This document shows, piece after piece, positions 13,295 to 46,402 of a stretch of DNA of 64,000 bases. Both the position numbers and the translations under genes were made by a program. The number at the start of each line of letters is the position of its first letter. Within the stretch, counting starts at the first letter, position 1. This DNA is from Acanthacorydalis orientalis (taxonomy: Eukaryota > Arthropoda > Insecta > Megaloptera > Corydalidae). The notes beneath the pieces were generated by a model. The model had not been told where the DNA came from, did no database searches, and was given only the letters and a program-made list of their open reading frames with translations. The stretch is taken from contig CM068313.1 in NCBI GenBank assembly GCA_034766995.1, forward strand, positions 18,368,012 to 18,432,011, in the 5' to 3' direction.

Positions 13295-14137
13295 TTTTGA
13301 AAGGTTTAGAACTTTCTTATACATTAATTTCAAATTAAGAATAACTTCTATGTATAGTGTTTCATTAAATTACTTTTTAAATTTATAATGATTTAATATA
13401 TAACTATTTTATTGATAATTACAGCATTAAATATATTACAAAAAATATTTTAAAATAAAGTGCCTTACCTAATTATCTTATAAAATTCATTGTTAAAAAA
13501 TCATATTACTAATGTACTATGCAATAAACTGACAGATATAACTATACATAATTGAATGCTATAGGGTAAAAATTGTTGAAAAAGCCTTCTGAAAAATAAT
13601 AATATATCACTGAATTAAACAAAACAAAATATAAGTAAAAGTATTCATATACAAATATTTAATCTTATAAAGACATTATTAGAGTATATAAAATTAATGA
13701 TATCTAAAATCACATGTAGCTATTATTACCCTTAATCATTCAATATTAAATACTAAATAAAATACATTTCTAAAAATATATGTGGAACATTTTATTGGTC
13801 CTAGATTTAATACCCTTTACAAATGACAACTATTATTGTAAAATTCAGTACAAAACTTGCTAAACATCACAGAAACATTGTGAACTTCATGGCAGTTTTG
13901 ACACTTATAAAAACTGTATTGAAAGTACTAAACACATTTTTTTAAAAATAATGCTTTTTGCAATAGACTTGAAACTAAACTGAATATATAGCCATAACAA
14001 AAATAACTATTGAAAACAAATATTACCATATATCTTTTCATTCAATATAATTACATGAATATTTATTAAACTATTGTTTTATGAATTCTGACAAATGAAT
14101 TATGTGCAATTACAATAAAATATTAAGTTCTGCAAGC

Positions 14138-14231
<94 letters not shown>

Positions 14232-14338
14232 ATGTATTTTAAGTGAATAAATATTTGTTCATTAAATATGTAATCAGAATTACACTGATTTAAAAAGTAT
14301 GGACATTTTTATGTTAAGATTATAACATAAAAACAATG
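13295..14338. other. Convergent 3' intergenic region
   Basis: Lies between the stops of malate synthase (+) and the ZFAND2-family gene (-), so it should hold both 3' untranslated regions. An AATAAA occurs on the plus strand near 13454-13460 and could serve malate synthase. A TA tract (14141-14215) followed by a short (TG)n run (about 14214-14231) lies on the ZFAND2 side. No further gene is seen. Confidence 0.6.
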
Positions 14339-15492
14339 CTATGATAATACACATCTATCTTTGTTTCGGCTTCCAGTTGTAGCAAATCGTTGATTTTCAG
14401 ATTGCTGCAATGCACGAGCTAATGCTAAATCATATGATTCATTGTTGACTTCTCCATTTGGGGAAGCTTCCATTGATAATGCCAATGCTCTGGCTAGTGC
14501 TTCATCTTCAGACTAAATTATAAATGGTATAATGGTTTTTGGTCCATTATTATTAAAATTGACATTTACTCAATACTTGAACACACTAAACATGTGTTGT
14601 AAATAATTTATCATAAAGATAATCTGATTAAAAAAGAATGCATAAAAAAAAGTATTAAATTTTTACTAACCATGTTACCTTGGATAGCTGATACAGAAGT
14701 TGTACTAGTTGCATTTCTTTGATTGGAGGAATTTATTGAATATTTTTGCCGTGTCTGAGCAGCTTCACTAAAAAAAATAATTTTATTTACAAAAATAATG
14801 ACTTATTGCAGTGGAAAGACAAATTTACAAAGACAATTTAATTATACATTACAAAAAAGTAAAAACTATGTAAAATTAATTTGTATTAATATAAAATATA
14901 TCTAGCTTTACGTAACAAATAACATACGCTGCTCTACGTCTTGATATGCCAAGTTTTCCTTCACACATATGATCAGTTGGATGGCGATGTTTGAGGCAGA
15001 AATTCAGTGAACACTCGCTGCACAGTACAGGAACTATTTCTTTTACTTTACAGCCCTTCTTGGAACACTTATTGATATATGCTTTTCGGCGAGTTTTTGC
15101 TGGATCAGACTGACAGTCATTATCAATGTGAGCACCAACAGCTATATCTGGTAATTGATCTCTCGGCACAGGCACTAACATGTTACATAATGGACAAACA
15201 GGCACTTGAACATCTTTCTTATATGATGATCGGCAGTTGTGTTTTGAATAGACATAATGTTCATCACTATAAATTAAATAAGTATGTAAATTATTAACAA
15301 ATTAAATTTCAAATTAAAGTCTTTTAAAACATACCAAAAAATTTCTTTACAGGCATCACACATGACTGACAAAAAATCTAAAGTGGATAAAACAAGGTTA
15401 ATACTATTTTTAATTATTAATATTCCATTAAAATTACCTAATTTATTACAAGTTGTTACCGAACACTGTTTTCCTAAATGTGGAAATTCCAT
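14339..15492 (-). CDS. ZFAND2: AN1-type zinc finger / UIM protein, ZFAND2 (AIRAP/AIRAPL) family
   Basis: Members of this family associate with the proteasome and p97/VCP and act in proteotoxic stress and ER quality control. Minus-strand exons are 15492-15438, 15377-15335, 15266-14928, 14767-14671 and 14512-14339, in phase, giving 235 residues. AN1 finger 1 has all ligands (C10, C15, C25, C28, C33, H36, H42, C44). A Cys-rich linker contains VPVCPLCNMLVPVPR, and finger 2 spans about residues 100-134 (C100, C105, C115, C118, C123, H126, H132, C134). Two ubiquitin-interacting motifs follow (179-193, SEDEALARALALSME; and about 203-218, ESYDLALARALQQSE). The last four residues are CVLS, a CaaX prenylation box, which together with the UIMs favours the AIRAPL/ZFAND2B-like form over ZFAND2A. 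The exon-4 donor is taken as ATG|GTTAGT because it restores the conserved QGNM-SEDEALARAL junction; the earlier GTAACA site would break frame. Confidence 0.9.
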
Positions 15493-15833
15493 ATTGAGTT
15501 ACAATTCCAAAATTAAATTACAAAGCTACAAATCCGTTCCGTACTTCCTATTCTCTAATTTGTAGAATGAATGATTCTCATACATAGCATCATTACATCA
15601 GAACATTGCTTCTGACAAGGCATTCCGCATAGTCATTCCGTTTGGCACATTCGCCCAGTAGTACCAAATTAACGAAAAAATATTAAATTTTATTTACTGT
15701 CAGCGATTGTCAAGTGTTACTGGAACAGGTTATGTGGCGAAAATACATTCATAATTCGTTATCAAATATTTATTCCATTAAAAAATTGACGCTTACATAG
15801 TTTTTGGCCAATAAACATATCAATAAAATAGCA
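15493..15833. promoter_or_regulatory. Bidirectional promoter, ZFAND2 / myotubularin
   Basis: The start codons of two divergent genes are only 341 bp apart, so both core promoters and 5' untranslated regions must lie here unless upstream non-coding exons exist. The segment is less AT-rich than its surroundings and contains a repeated CATTCCG string at about 15621-15640. No TATA box can be assigned with confidence. Confidence 0.6.
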
Positions 15834-35038
<19,205 letters not shown>

Positions 35039-36056
35039 AGTATTTGAGTATATATCTATGAGAGTTGTATATTTTCATGATATTGCCTTCATAAAGCTTT
35101 ATATATATATACATATATTAACACTTGTTGAGTCAATTACAAGCTGCTGTATAAATAATATTTATTTCAGTTCAACAATGTGAAGCATTCAAATTGAATG
35201 TAAATGTAAACATTTTATTTAAAATTAAGATATTGTATTACATATTTTAATTATGATATATAATATCTTAGTACAATTTTAAGCAGTAATTGTGATTTGT
35301 TCTAAGTGCTATTTATGCTGTAATTGTGAAAGGGATTATTAAGATTTTAGTTACTATAGGTAGTATTAGATTACTGTAAGTTATTTCAAAATGATTTTAT
35401 TGTGATTGTATTAGAATGAAATATTACATAATTTGAAATATTTGTTTACCGGCGAATTTAATGTATATAATTTATAATTTTATATACTCTTGTTTCTCAA
35501 AGATATTTGATTCAAATTACAATTAATTATATTTTATTATTTTCATGTAAATTTTACAAAGTTCTTGTTATTTTATAATATTTTAGAGCACTGATGTTGG
35601 AAACAAGTAATATCAAGTGAATGAATAATCAAAATCATATACAAATAATGTATTATTTATATAACGTTTTAATGTATATTTTAATAAAAAACAATTAAAA
35701 TGGTTTTTGAAATGTAATTAAAATGTTTTTGAGCACATGTTTCTGTGAAACTTAATTATGAGAAATATAATTATTTTTGTATTATGCATGTTTTATATTA
35801 CTTATTATTATGTATTTACTTGACAATAATAAATTTTGTCATTAGAATTGTCATTTTAAAATATGAACATCTTTTAATGTTAATCATGAAATATGATATG
35901 ATTTTTTGAGCTTTATGTTGTCAATGATATATAAATATGTATAATTAATGTGCATAAAACTTCTAAGTGTAAAAATATTGTATGCTATGCGAAATTAATT
36001 TGTATAAAATTTAAAGATAATAAATGTATTCAAGTTACGAACTTATTGTTATTTCA

Positions 36057-36106
<50 letters not shown>

Positions 36107-36350
36107 CAAATAAATGTGTATCAAATAATTTTTTATTTTTGTTCCTGGATATAGAATGCAATGGAAATAAAAAAAAAGAAAAACGATAATAGAGCCATCT
36201 ATGACTCAGTACTACTATTCAGAAGTTAAATTCTTATCGGAATGGTTGATTAGATAGAAGACTATTTTAGTGTTTTGTACTATTTAGTAAATGTAAATAT
36301 TTTTATACGTGTAGACCAGCTGTTTTAACATTTTGTGTTTTTGTACAAAT
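35039..36350. other. Intergenic region, myotubularin to ETFDH
   Basis: Tandem + strand spacing of 1.3 kb. It must hold the myotubularin 3' untranslated region (an AATAAA lies at 35683-35688, and another overlaps the stop codon itself) and the ETFDH promoter. A TA tract sits at 36059-36104. A slightly GC-richer patch at 36185-36260, just upstream of the ETFDH ATG, is the best candidate for its promoter and 5' untranslated region. Confidence 0.55.
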
Positions 36351-39316
36351 ATGCCTCATTTTTTAAATTCAACTTCTAGAAGTTGTAAGTAATTTGAAGT
36401 GATTATTAAAAAATATAATGATTTTATGGTTGTTTAATTCATTTTTATTATTGTGTATTCTTAAATTATCAAGTACAATTTCTGACATATTTTATAATAA
36501 AAATAAAAATATGGTTTTTTAAAAACAAATTATATCATTTTATGTATTTTGATGTATAATTATTTTAATATTTATTCATATGTAGACTATAAAAGAAGAT
36601 TAACCTTTTAATTATTTGATTGTACTTTGTACCCGTAGATTAGTTATGCTAAGTTGATATGAATTAAATTTTGTTAAATTTCAAACAGTCTGATAAAATT
36701 TTACTTTAAATTAAGCAAATTTCAAAATGTTTAAAAATAATTCTATAAAAATGTATATTAAAAAAATTTTTAATTGTTATTATATAATATAATGAATTAA
36801 AAGTGAAAAAAAATACTTTACATTAGTCTATTAAAATAAATTTACAAAATAATATTTTTATTTGCTTAATACTTTTAATACCTAATGTGTTTACTGAAAT
36901 GATTTTTTTTATACCGAACACAACATATCAAATTTAATATGGATATGTTGAAAAAATGTAAATAACAAATTTTACTTTTTTTATATATTAATGAATGACT
37001 TGTATAATATAACAAATAAAAATTTTTGAAAGTTATTTAGTTGTTTTTTTTTCACATATTTTACATGTGTTATATTTCTTTTGCAGTGTGTAGAGTATCA
37101 TGGACTATAAAACGACATTTTTCAGAAAAATCTTTTCCAAAGATTACAACTCATTATACTATATATCCACGAGAAAATGATGCTCGTTGGAAAGGTAAGT
37201 TGTATTTTAATTATGATAGTGTTTTTTATTTGTATGTTAAATATAGAATATTAAAAAAATAATAAAAATATTTAAGAAGTAGTTATTTTTTTCTTTTTGT
37301 TATAAGCCTTTAAAAATTCCTATTAAATTTTAAGAAACATCTTATTTTCATAATTCCATTTTTTAATAAAAAATGTTCTAGCTAGATAATCATTAATGTT
37401 AATTACTAAACACAGTACTGAACAGATTTATGTTTGTTTATTGATTTATGTATGTGTATTTTAGTTTAACATTGTTGAATTTTAAGGTTTGTGGAAAAAA
37501 TAAAGTTGATTGTGATAATTTTGTTTGTTCATATAGATGTTAATATGGAAAGATATGCAGATGAAACTGATATTCTTATTATTGGTGGAGGACCTGCTGG
37601 TATGTCAGCAGCTATTCGTGCAAGGCAACTAGCTGAACAATCTGGCAAAGAACTTAAAGTGACTTTGGTTGAGAAAGCAGCAGAAATTGGTGGACATATA
37701 TTATCGGGAGCTTGTATTGATCCAGTAGCCTTAAATGAACTAATTCCTGATTGGAAAGAAAAAGGAGCTCCATTAAATACACCTATCGCACATGATAAAT
37801 TTGCAATACTGACAAAAAATAGAAGAATTCCTGTACCCATTTTTCGTGGTAAGAAAATAAGTCTTGTTTAAATTATTAGAAAATGAATATTATTATATAA
37901 AAAAACATTGTTACATTAAATTTGTTTATATTTTCTAAAATTTACATTTTATAATAAACACAAGTATATTGATTATCCGTTTTAGTGTATTTTTAATTTG
38001 CGATATATTTTTCAATGAAAAAAAAATTTTTTTTAGGAATGCCTATGTATAATCATGGAAATTATTTAGTTCGTTTGGGGCATGTTGTTCGATGGCTTGG
38101 AGAACAAGCTGAATCTCTTGGTGTAGAAATATATCCAGGTTATGCAGCTTCTGAAATTTTGTATGATGAAAATGGCTGCGTTAAAGGAATTGCTACAAAT
38201 GATGTTGGTATAGCAAAAGATGGTAGTCCAAAAGAAAACTTTGAACGTGGTATGGAATTACATGCAAAATGTACAATTTTTGCTGAAGGATGTCATGGAC
38301 ATTTATCAAAACAGTTAATCAAAAAGTTTAATTTAAGAGAACATAGTGAATCGCAGACATATGGTATTGGTATTAAAGAAATTTGGGAAATTAAACCTGA
38401 AAAACATATACCAGGAACTGCTGAACATACTGTTGGTTGGCCTTTAAATAAGAATACATATGGTGGATCATTTTTATATCATTTAAATGAGGAAACTCCA
38501 TTAATTGCAATAGGTTTTGTTATTGGATTAGATTACACAAATCCTTATTTGAGTCCATTTAAAGAATTTCAAAGGTTCAAACATCATCCATCAATACAAT
38601 CAATTTTAGAAGGAGGAACAAGAATAGCATATGGTGCACGTGCCCTGAATGAAGGTGGATTCCAAAGTTTACCAAAGCTAACTTTTCCAGGAGGTTGTCT
38701 TGTCGGTTGTAGTGCAGGATTTTTAAATGTACCTAAAATTAAAGGAGTTCACAATGCAATGAAAAGTGGAATGCTTGCTGCAGAGAGTGTTTGTGAAACT
38801 TTGTTAAATGAAGATGTGAAAGATGTTATAGAACCTGTAAGTTATACTGATAAATTAAAAAACAGTTTTGTGTACAAAGAATTAAAAGCAGTGCGTAATG
38901 TTAGACCCAGTTTCCATACATCTTTAGGACTTTATGGAGGAATGACGTATTCTGGATTTTCAATTTTGGTTGGAGGTCGAGAACCGTGGACATTTAGTCA
39001 TGGATGTAAGTATTATATTAAGTATAATGAAATATAGTATGTTATTGTAGTTCTGTGTAAATATCAAAGAATAAAAGTAATGAATTTGTTTCAGTACCTG
39101 ATTATAAAAGGTTAAAAAGTGCCAAAGATTCCACACCTATTGATTACCCAAAACCTGATGGGAAAATCAGTTTTGATTTATTAACATCAGTAGCATTAAC
39201 TGGAACTAATCACGAGGGAGATCAACCAGCTCATTTAACACTTCAAGATGACACTGTTCCTGTCAAAATAAATCTTGCAGAATTTGATGGTCCTGAAGGA
39301 AGATTTTGTCCAGCTG
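36351..39316 (+). CDS. ETFDH: Electron transfer flavoprotein:ubiquinone oxidoreductase, 3' end missing
   Basis: ETF-QO is an inner-mitochondrial-membrane FAD and 4Fe-4S enzyme that passes electrons from ETF to ubiquinone. Exons found: 36351-36384, 37087-37194, 37537-37848, 38037-39005 and 39095-39316, all in phase, giving 548 residues plus one base. The first exon is assigned because ATG 36351 reads [11 protein letters not shown], ends at a perfect GTAAGT donor in the required phase, and joins to [12 protein letters not shown], together a basic, acid-poor mitochondrial leader. Motifs are the FAD dinucleotide-binding GGGPAG (residues 64-69), [43 protein letters not shown] and [21 protein letters not shown]. 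The protein stops after RFCPA with Cys546 (human Cys561, a 4Fe-4S ligand). The terminal exon with the CVHCKTCDIKDP motif and the other three cluster cysteines was not found downstream in the window. It is either beyond 64 kb or absent from this assembly. Confidence 0.9.
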
Positions 39317-39665
39317 GTAAGTTGTATTATGTATTTTGCATAATTCTAATATTGTAAATATTGCATTTTGGTATCTGAAAGAGTAATATTGTCTATAAAA
39401 TAGTACTAATTATAAAGTAAAAGTTTTATATATAGAAAGTGTAGTCCCCTTTAAATATAATATTACATATTTTTTAATTTTCAAAAGATAACATTTATTA
39501 TAATTTGGATTATGGGCAAGGAATTTTTATTATACTTTTTTATATTCTCATAAGAATTTTATTATAGTTTATCAGTTTAATTGAAACACATGCATGTTAT
39601 AATATTACTTTGATTTAGAATATTACTGAGTATTAAGTTTACAAATATATTTTTTATGAATTTAC

Positions 39666-39812
<147 letters not shown>

Positions 39813-40457
39813 TGTGCATGCACACATACACACATATACATACATATAATATAAATACACTTTATGTAATATTTATAAAGTATTTGTAGATAATATACAT
39901 AATGCAAGTAAAAAAGATTGAAATTTAAGTCTTAAATTGTTAATGTGGTAAATTCAGGACTTTTATACAACAGAAAAATGATTTTTTTAGTTAGAAATTT
40001 ATATATACTAATTTTTCTTAGAACTAATGGTATTTCATGATTTCGTATTTTATGATTAAAAATTTATATTTTATTATATGGTTGGAGAATAATGTAAATA
40101 TTAAAAGTAATTCGTGTTATACTGAAATGATAATGAATTTACACCGTAGTATATTATTTTTAGATCGCGATTATGATATAAACACAATTGTATTTTTTAC
40201 TAACAATATAAACGAAGCGCGTCGTCCGAAAACACGTATGTATTTGAAAAATATATTCTCAAATAAAAAAAATTAATGTACCGTACTTTTTTGTATCGAA
40301 AAACACGTAATTTAAATATACATTCCCCAAACACGCAATTAAATTCCCATTTAGAACACCCATTTTTCGTATTCATGAAAATTGGAACATGAGACGAATG
40401 AAACATTTCTATAAATGCATAAATTTGACATCCCCTGTAACAAATATGTCCGTGGAT

Positions 40458-40523
<66 letters not shown>

Positions 40524-41464
40524 TCTCGATTAATTTTCATACAAATGACGCACAATATTTTGCATGAACATAATATTCTTGAATAATGTCCAGTTTTCAG
40601 TTGCATGAATTTGAATATATTTATATATTCAGTTACTTTCCCTTTAACTGCGACGATTTTTTTCTGCAAGGGACATTAGTTCACGGTCATAAATTTTACA
40701 CGTCAGACAAAGCTATTTGACTGGACAACCAGAATACTTTAAATATTCAATATTCCGTAAACTTTTCAGTTCGTATATTTTTGGTCAATATATTTGCCTT
40801 TGTGTATTTATCTCCTTTAAAACAAACGATGTATATTTTTTTAAAATATAAATATATTTATTTGAGCCTAATTAACAAATATTTAACAGTAGAAAATATA
40901 ACGCAGATAAAATAGTCGGTTAAAGTTAACAAAATAAACATCTTGAAAATGCTGTACAAGCGTTATTATTGCTTTATACTTTTATTGTGAATTTCAATTT
41001 TTTTCAATATCATGTGTAAAAATATGATTTGGTACAAGAAATATGTGTAAATAATTATGAATTTAAATGTTGCCATCATTGAACTCATAATTTCCTTATT
41101 CCGGTATTTGTTCTTTTGTATGGTGAAATTTTTTCATTATTTGCGATTATGTAAAATAAGAATGCTATTTTTAGTGGTTAAAAAAAGAATTCATTTATTT
41201 TATTGATACCTATACATGTTATTTCTGTTTACTTTAGATAGTACTTATAAAGATTGTAGTTGATACGTTGAGAATCTTGGGAAATAATTTAGAGTAAAAA
41301 AATATTGCTTATTTCTTTTTCCAAAACTATTATATTTTATTATGATGTGAAACAAATTTGATTTGTGATATTATTTAATGTTTTTTTTTTTTTTTACAAA
41401 CCGAATTCAAGTTAAAATTATGTTATAATTTTTTCAAATAAAATTCTAATTGTAACACACGCAC

Positions 41465-41520
<56 letters not shown>

Positions 41521-41524
<4 letters not shown>

Positions 41525-41560
41525 GCTGGTGCAAAAATAATTACGGTTTTTATCATTTTA
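41521..41560 (+). mobile_element. Solo mariner terminal inverted repeat
   Basis: The 5' part reads TTAGGCTGGTGCAAAAATAA followed by TTACGGTTTTTATC. This is nearly the terminal repeat of Hsmar1/MADE1-like and insect cecropia-subfamily mariners, which I recall as TTAGGTTGGTGCAAAAGTAA. It abuts the end of a TA tract, and TA is the mariner target. No matching inverted copy was found within the next kilobase, so this is a truncated element or one whose other end has been lost. Confidence 0.7.
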
Positions 41561-41782
41561 AGTTCTTGTAGTTACTGTTATCTTTTGTTATAGTCATGTG
41601 ATACATCATTGTAAACAATGAAATTAGCACTAGTGATTTTAGTTTTTGTCTACTGTGTGTGAATAGGTCTTTTTTACAAACTGTTTTTTTTTTAGAAATC
41701 AGTACATTACTGATTCTTTTTTTGCGAAACTTAAATTTTATATTACCTATTGTTAATTAAATCAAAATTTAAAATTGATATA

Positions 41783-41866
<84 letters not shown>

Positions 41867-42971
41867 CCGTACGAGAGTCATGTAGAATGGTTACGTAATG
41901 TAGAAAAAATAATGTATAAAATTAACAAAAAATATTACGTATATAAAAATATATTGTTTGTATTTTTAAATATTGCATTAAAGGAACGAATTTATTGCTT
42001 TGTCAAATTGTTAATTTTATTTACAATGTATGAATAATAAAACTAATATGATTCGGATACCAGGTACAGAAAATACAGTAAAAAAGTAAAACAAGTGAAA
42101 ATGAAATAATTTACATAATGCGTTTCCTGCTTTGAACAATGTTTGTTGTATATTCACAACACAAATAAAGTAAATATTTGTTGTCAAAATGTAAACACGC
42201 AGTAGGATTCTGAAATGGATGATAAACGCCTATAATTTAAATTTATTCATTTAAAATTTTCCTTTGATACAGTGTTAATTATTTTCTTTATATCGACAAA
42301 CACTCGTATTAAAATAGTTTTGTCGTGTTTCAGTTTATAATGAGTAGAGCATTTTATTTTCCTTGAATTTACGATATCGTGTTTTGAATTTAATTTATTA
42401 AAATATTTTCCACGAAGTTGAAACTGTTTGCTGTAAATGTACATGACCTTATTAATATTAAGTAAGTTAATTTTTTATATTGTAATTATTTTATTTGGGT
42501 CTGTTATTAGCGTAGAAGTTCCACGTATTTCACAAATTAATTTTCACTATCCAAATGTATCCTCCTATTTACCATTCACATTCCTGTTCAAAATGTTCAA
42601 TAATTATTTATTGATCATTTTGATAATAGTTTTTGTGTATTTTGATGCGATACTATTTTCTTTAGAATGCTAAGCGTATTCTATGTTGTACCTACATTTT
42701 TTATCATTTACGAATAATATCCTCGCCATGAAATGCAAGCAATTATCAAAATGATCAATAATTGATTATTGAACATTTTAATCAGAAAAATTTTGTTTGT
42801 TGTGTGAAAGGGAATTAAGTTTAGTTACTTACAGTGTAAAGAACTGTATTTACATTTCTTTTCATATCATACGTTTTTTAATCGCATCTATCATAGATAA
42901 TATTTGTATATCTGTGTAAGTTAATAAGAAAGATATAGTTCTATTTTTTTTTGTTCATCAAAGATAATGGA

Positions 42972-43059
<88 letters not shown>

Positions 43060-43589
43060 GCGGAGACTATTAATACAGGAGTTGTATACTTTAACATAAT
43101 ATTGTGTGTTTACGTAGTAATAAATTATATAGAACGTCTAAAAAAGTTAATTATAGAACATAGTATGTACACGGTCTTACTTGTAGATGTAATGGATCAT
43201 TTATCTTTGCCTCTACATATAATAGATATCCACTTTTATTTATGAAATATTTCTAAGGAAGTTTTAAAGATATGAGTATATATATATATTCAGATTTTTT
43301 GGAATAATAATATTTGTACAGAATTTTTTCTATTTCTTAGATTATTGAGATCTGTTGAATTATATCTTTTAATTTTTATAAGTGGAATTAATACAAATAT
43401 GAACAAAAATAAGACAGTAATTTGCTTTATTACTGTTATATATTATTGAAAATATATTTTTTATTGATGTTTGTTGTTCGTTTGTTTATTTCTTCGTTTT
43501 TATCTTTAATATTAATTTTTGAAATAAAAGATTTAATGAAAATAATTTAGTACTTTGAATTTTGATTGGTTTATTTTAAAAATGGTTTT

Positions 43590-43660
<71 letters not shown>

Positions 43661-43779
43661 TTCAGAAGAACTCTTTGTTTTCTCGAATTATTGTATAGCT
43701 ATTGTATTAAATAATATTACGGTACAAATATTTTGTGATATTCGATCTGAACAATAATGATTATATGAATTACGATTGT

Positions 43780-44170
43780 TTTATCGCGACTAAGCATTCC
43801 ATAATCATATTTCGCCATTGAAGCGACCCTCGATGTCGGCACGATTGCTAAACATGTTTCTTCATGAACCGAAAACGAGACGCTATTAAACACATTTCGG
43901 ATACATTGAACATAACCTTAACACACGAGTGCGCACGGTGCGCGAAACGATTCCCGTAAATCATCCTGCCCTTGCCATTGGTTTACGCTTAACCCTCCAT
44001 TATTCCATCGGCGGTCATCTTTACTGACCGCAGCTCTCAAATATTTCATTTGTAAGCACCGAAGCGCGCGCACTTCAGCCAGAAATAATCACTTCCGTTC
44101 ATCATAAAACGGCGACGCTGAGATATCCGGTCCCGCGCGTTATGGCATACCGGATGTCAGGCGTCAGACC
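43780..44170. other. CpG- and GC-rich island in the ETFDH-downstream region
   Basis: About 390 bp with strikingly many CG dinucleotides (for example GTGCGCACGGTGCGCGAAACG and GAAGCGCGCGCACTTC) in a TA-rich surrounding. It has a perfect 7-bp hairpin at 44011-44031 (GCGGTCA, loop TCTTTAC, TGACCGC). No long open reading frame fits it. It could be a promoter, an enhancer, or an untranslated first exon of an unseen gene. Confidence 0.45.
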
Positions 44171-45212
44171 TGTGAATGTTTGTTTCTTTGCTTTGACATA
44201 TAAATAACAATGTTATTTGTGTTGTTTATTATTATTGACAACTTCTTTTGTAGTTCTACATTGGTTACTTTTAGTTCAGCATACAAAAGTAAAATTGCAA
44301 GAAGTAAGGTTCGTACATTTAAAACTTTGCTCTTTCTATGTACAATAGATTGAAGAAAAGAAAAAATAACAATATACAATTACACATAAAAATAGTATTA
44401 TATTTATTAATGTGCTGACCTATTAACTCTAGATAGTTGTCATCTGTATTTTGAAAATAAATATGATTTCTGGTTTTTAAATAATTCAGAAACTACATGT
44501 TTTACCTTTTCAATGTTTGAATATTTTCTGTAATATAAATATTTTTGTATGCACTTGAACAGAAATAAATACTATACAGTTTTTTTTGAACTTGCTAATT
44601 TATGTTTAATAAAAAGTTTGCTAATATTTTATGATTAGAATCTGCTATTTTTTACAAATTTCATGACTAAGTTTTTTTCATTCTGTTAAAGATTTAAATT
44701 ATCTTTAAAGAAGTTTTTCGTAATTTAAGTTCCTTATTACATTTTACTAAGTATATTAAGAAAACTACTCATACCTGCTGTAAGTAATATATAGACATTA
44801 GTGGATTTATTTATTTATTTACTTTTTTGTGAGACATTTTATCACAAAGTAACGATCAAGGTTCATTCAATCCATGATTGAGTGATTCTATTATTTTAGA
44901 TACATTAAGTTCAAATTGTAGTAACTTGTTAATATGAGATAAGTCGTAAGAATTCATACAAAATACGATTATCTATTTTACTTGCTTTATTATAATTAGA
45001 TAAATATTTTTTTACTGTTTTTAATAATGTTTACTGTTTTTCAGATATAAATTCATTTTTTTTCGTTTGGTTAGTTAAATGTATTTAATTTATTAATTAC
45101 TATAATTTTTATACTATTTGTTGTACTTTTTTATCATAGTATTAAAGTTTATAGTATGCATGAATTTAATACCATCTTTTTCTTACAAATACTTTTGTAA
45201 TATGATTTATTT

Positions 45213-45266
<54 letters not shown>

Positions 45267-45419
45267 ATTTTCTTTTTTAATGTTTATTAAAGTATACAAC
45301 ATTGGAATAATCATTTATTTATATTTGAAAGTATTGACAAGTTCGAAATCTCAATTTCAAGTAACTCGAGGTAAAATATTGCTTCCACTTCGCGAAAATT
45401 ACATCACGATAAATTGTAA

Positions 45420-45570
45420 ATAAATAAATGCGACTACAGAATCGCCTGTGAATATACGGGATACTATGAAATTCATCCCCTTTGGTTCAAACGTTGGGCG
45501 TTGTTTTGCTCAAGGCGTTCGTTTCGATAGAAACTCAACGGATCCGTTAATCACGGTGAAGCGCTAACAA
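45420..45570. other. GC-richer island, unassigned
   Basis: A 150-bp segment with several CG dinucleotides (AAGGCGTTCG, GGATCCG, AAGCGC), sharply bounded by AT-rich DNA. No coding frame or fold stands out. Possibly regulatory. Confidence 0.3.
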
Positions 45571-45757
45571 CTTTTTAATGAAAAGACTTATTAGTGGGTA
45601 ATGAAATGTGAAACAGATGATTAACTTCGTAATCAATGTGGGTATAAGTATCGAAAGCAATTTAAGGTATGAAGTATAAGAAAAATATTCACGTTCTTTT
45701 TTACATTTTTTCACTGACGGTCGTCGTGCGAAAATAAAAATATTTTTTTTAATATTT

Positions 45758-45815
<58 letters not shown>

Positions 45816-46402
45816 TGTAGGTATAATTTCATTTTCTCTTTTAGTTTTAATTCTCATTTTTCAGTTATAAATAAATCTTCATAAATTATGATAATGCAAA
45901 AAAAAAACATTAACACTACTTAAGTTTCAATATTATTTACCATAATGTATACTTATTTTTATCAAAAAAATAAAAGTTATTATATTGAATATTAGAGAAT
46001 AAATTGAAAAACTGAAATAATTGTAATAATGTTTTATTATGTTTGTGTGATATATATTGTTCTTTAAGCATAAAAGTAAGGTAATAATGGTTTATTACTT
46101 TTTTGCGTGTACGAAAATTTCACACGATTTATTTGTATTTTCATTAATATATTTATATATAAACTAAATAATCAAGTACATCATTATATTAAGAAGTATT
46201 CGGTTAGGTTTTTGAGTGTTATATAATTAAAGAAAAATCTTTGTTCAGATTTTTAGATAAAAGTTAGTCTTTTTGAATTTTTTTATGTATTTGTGTAAAT
46301 AGGGTGTGTTTTAATTTCTTGTGAAAATGAAATATTTTTAAATATGTTTGGTATGAACCGTAAATATAAACATAGGACCAAATATATACCCATATAGTCT
46401 AC

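Noticed and set aside
37529..37840. 103-codon minus-strand ORF
   Set aside because: Antisense shadow of ETFDH exon 3.
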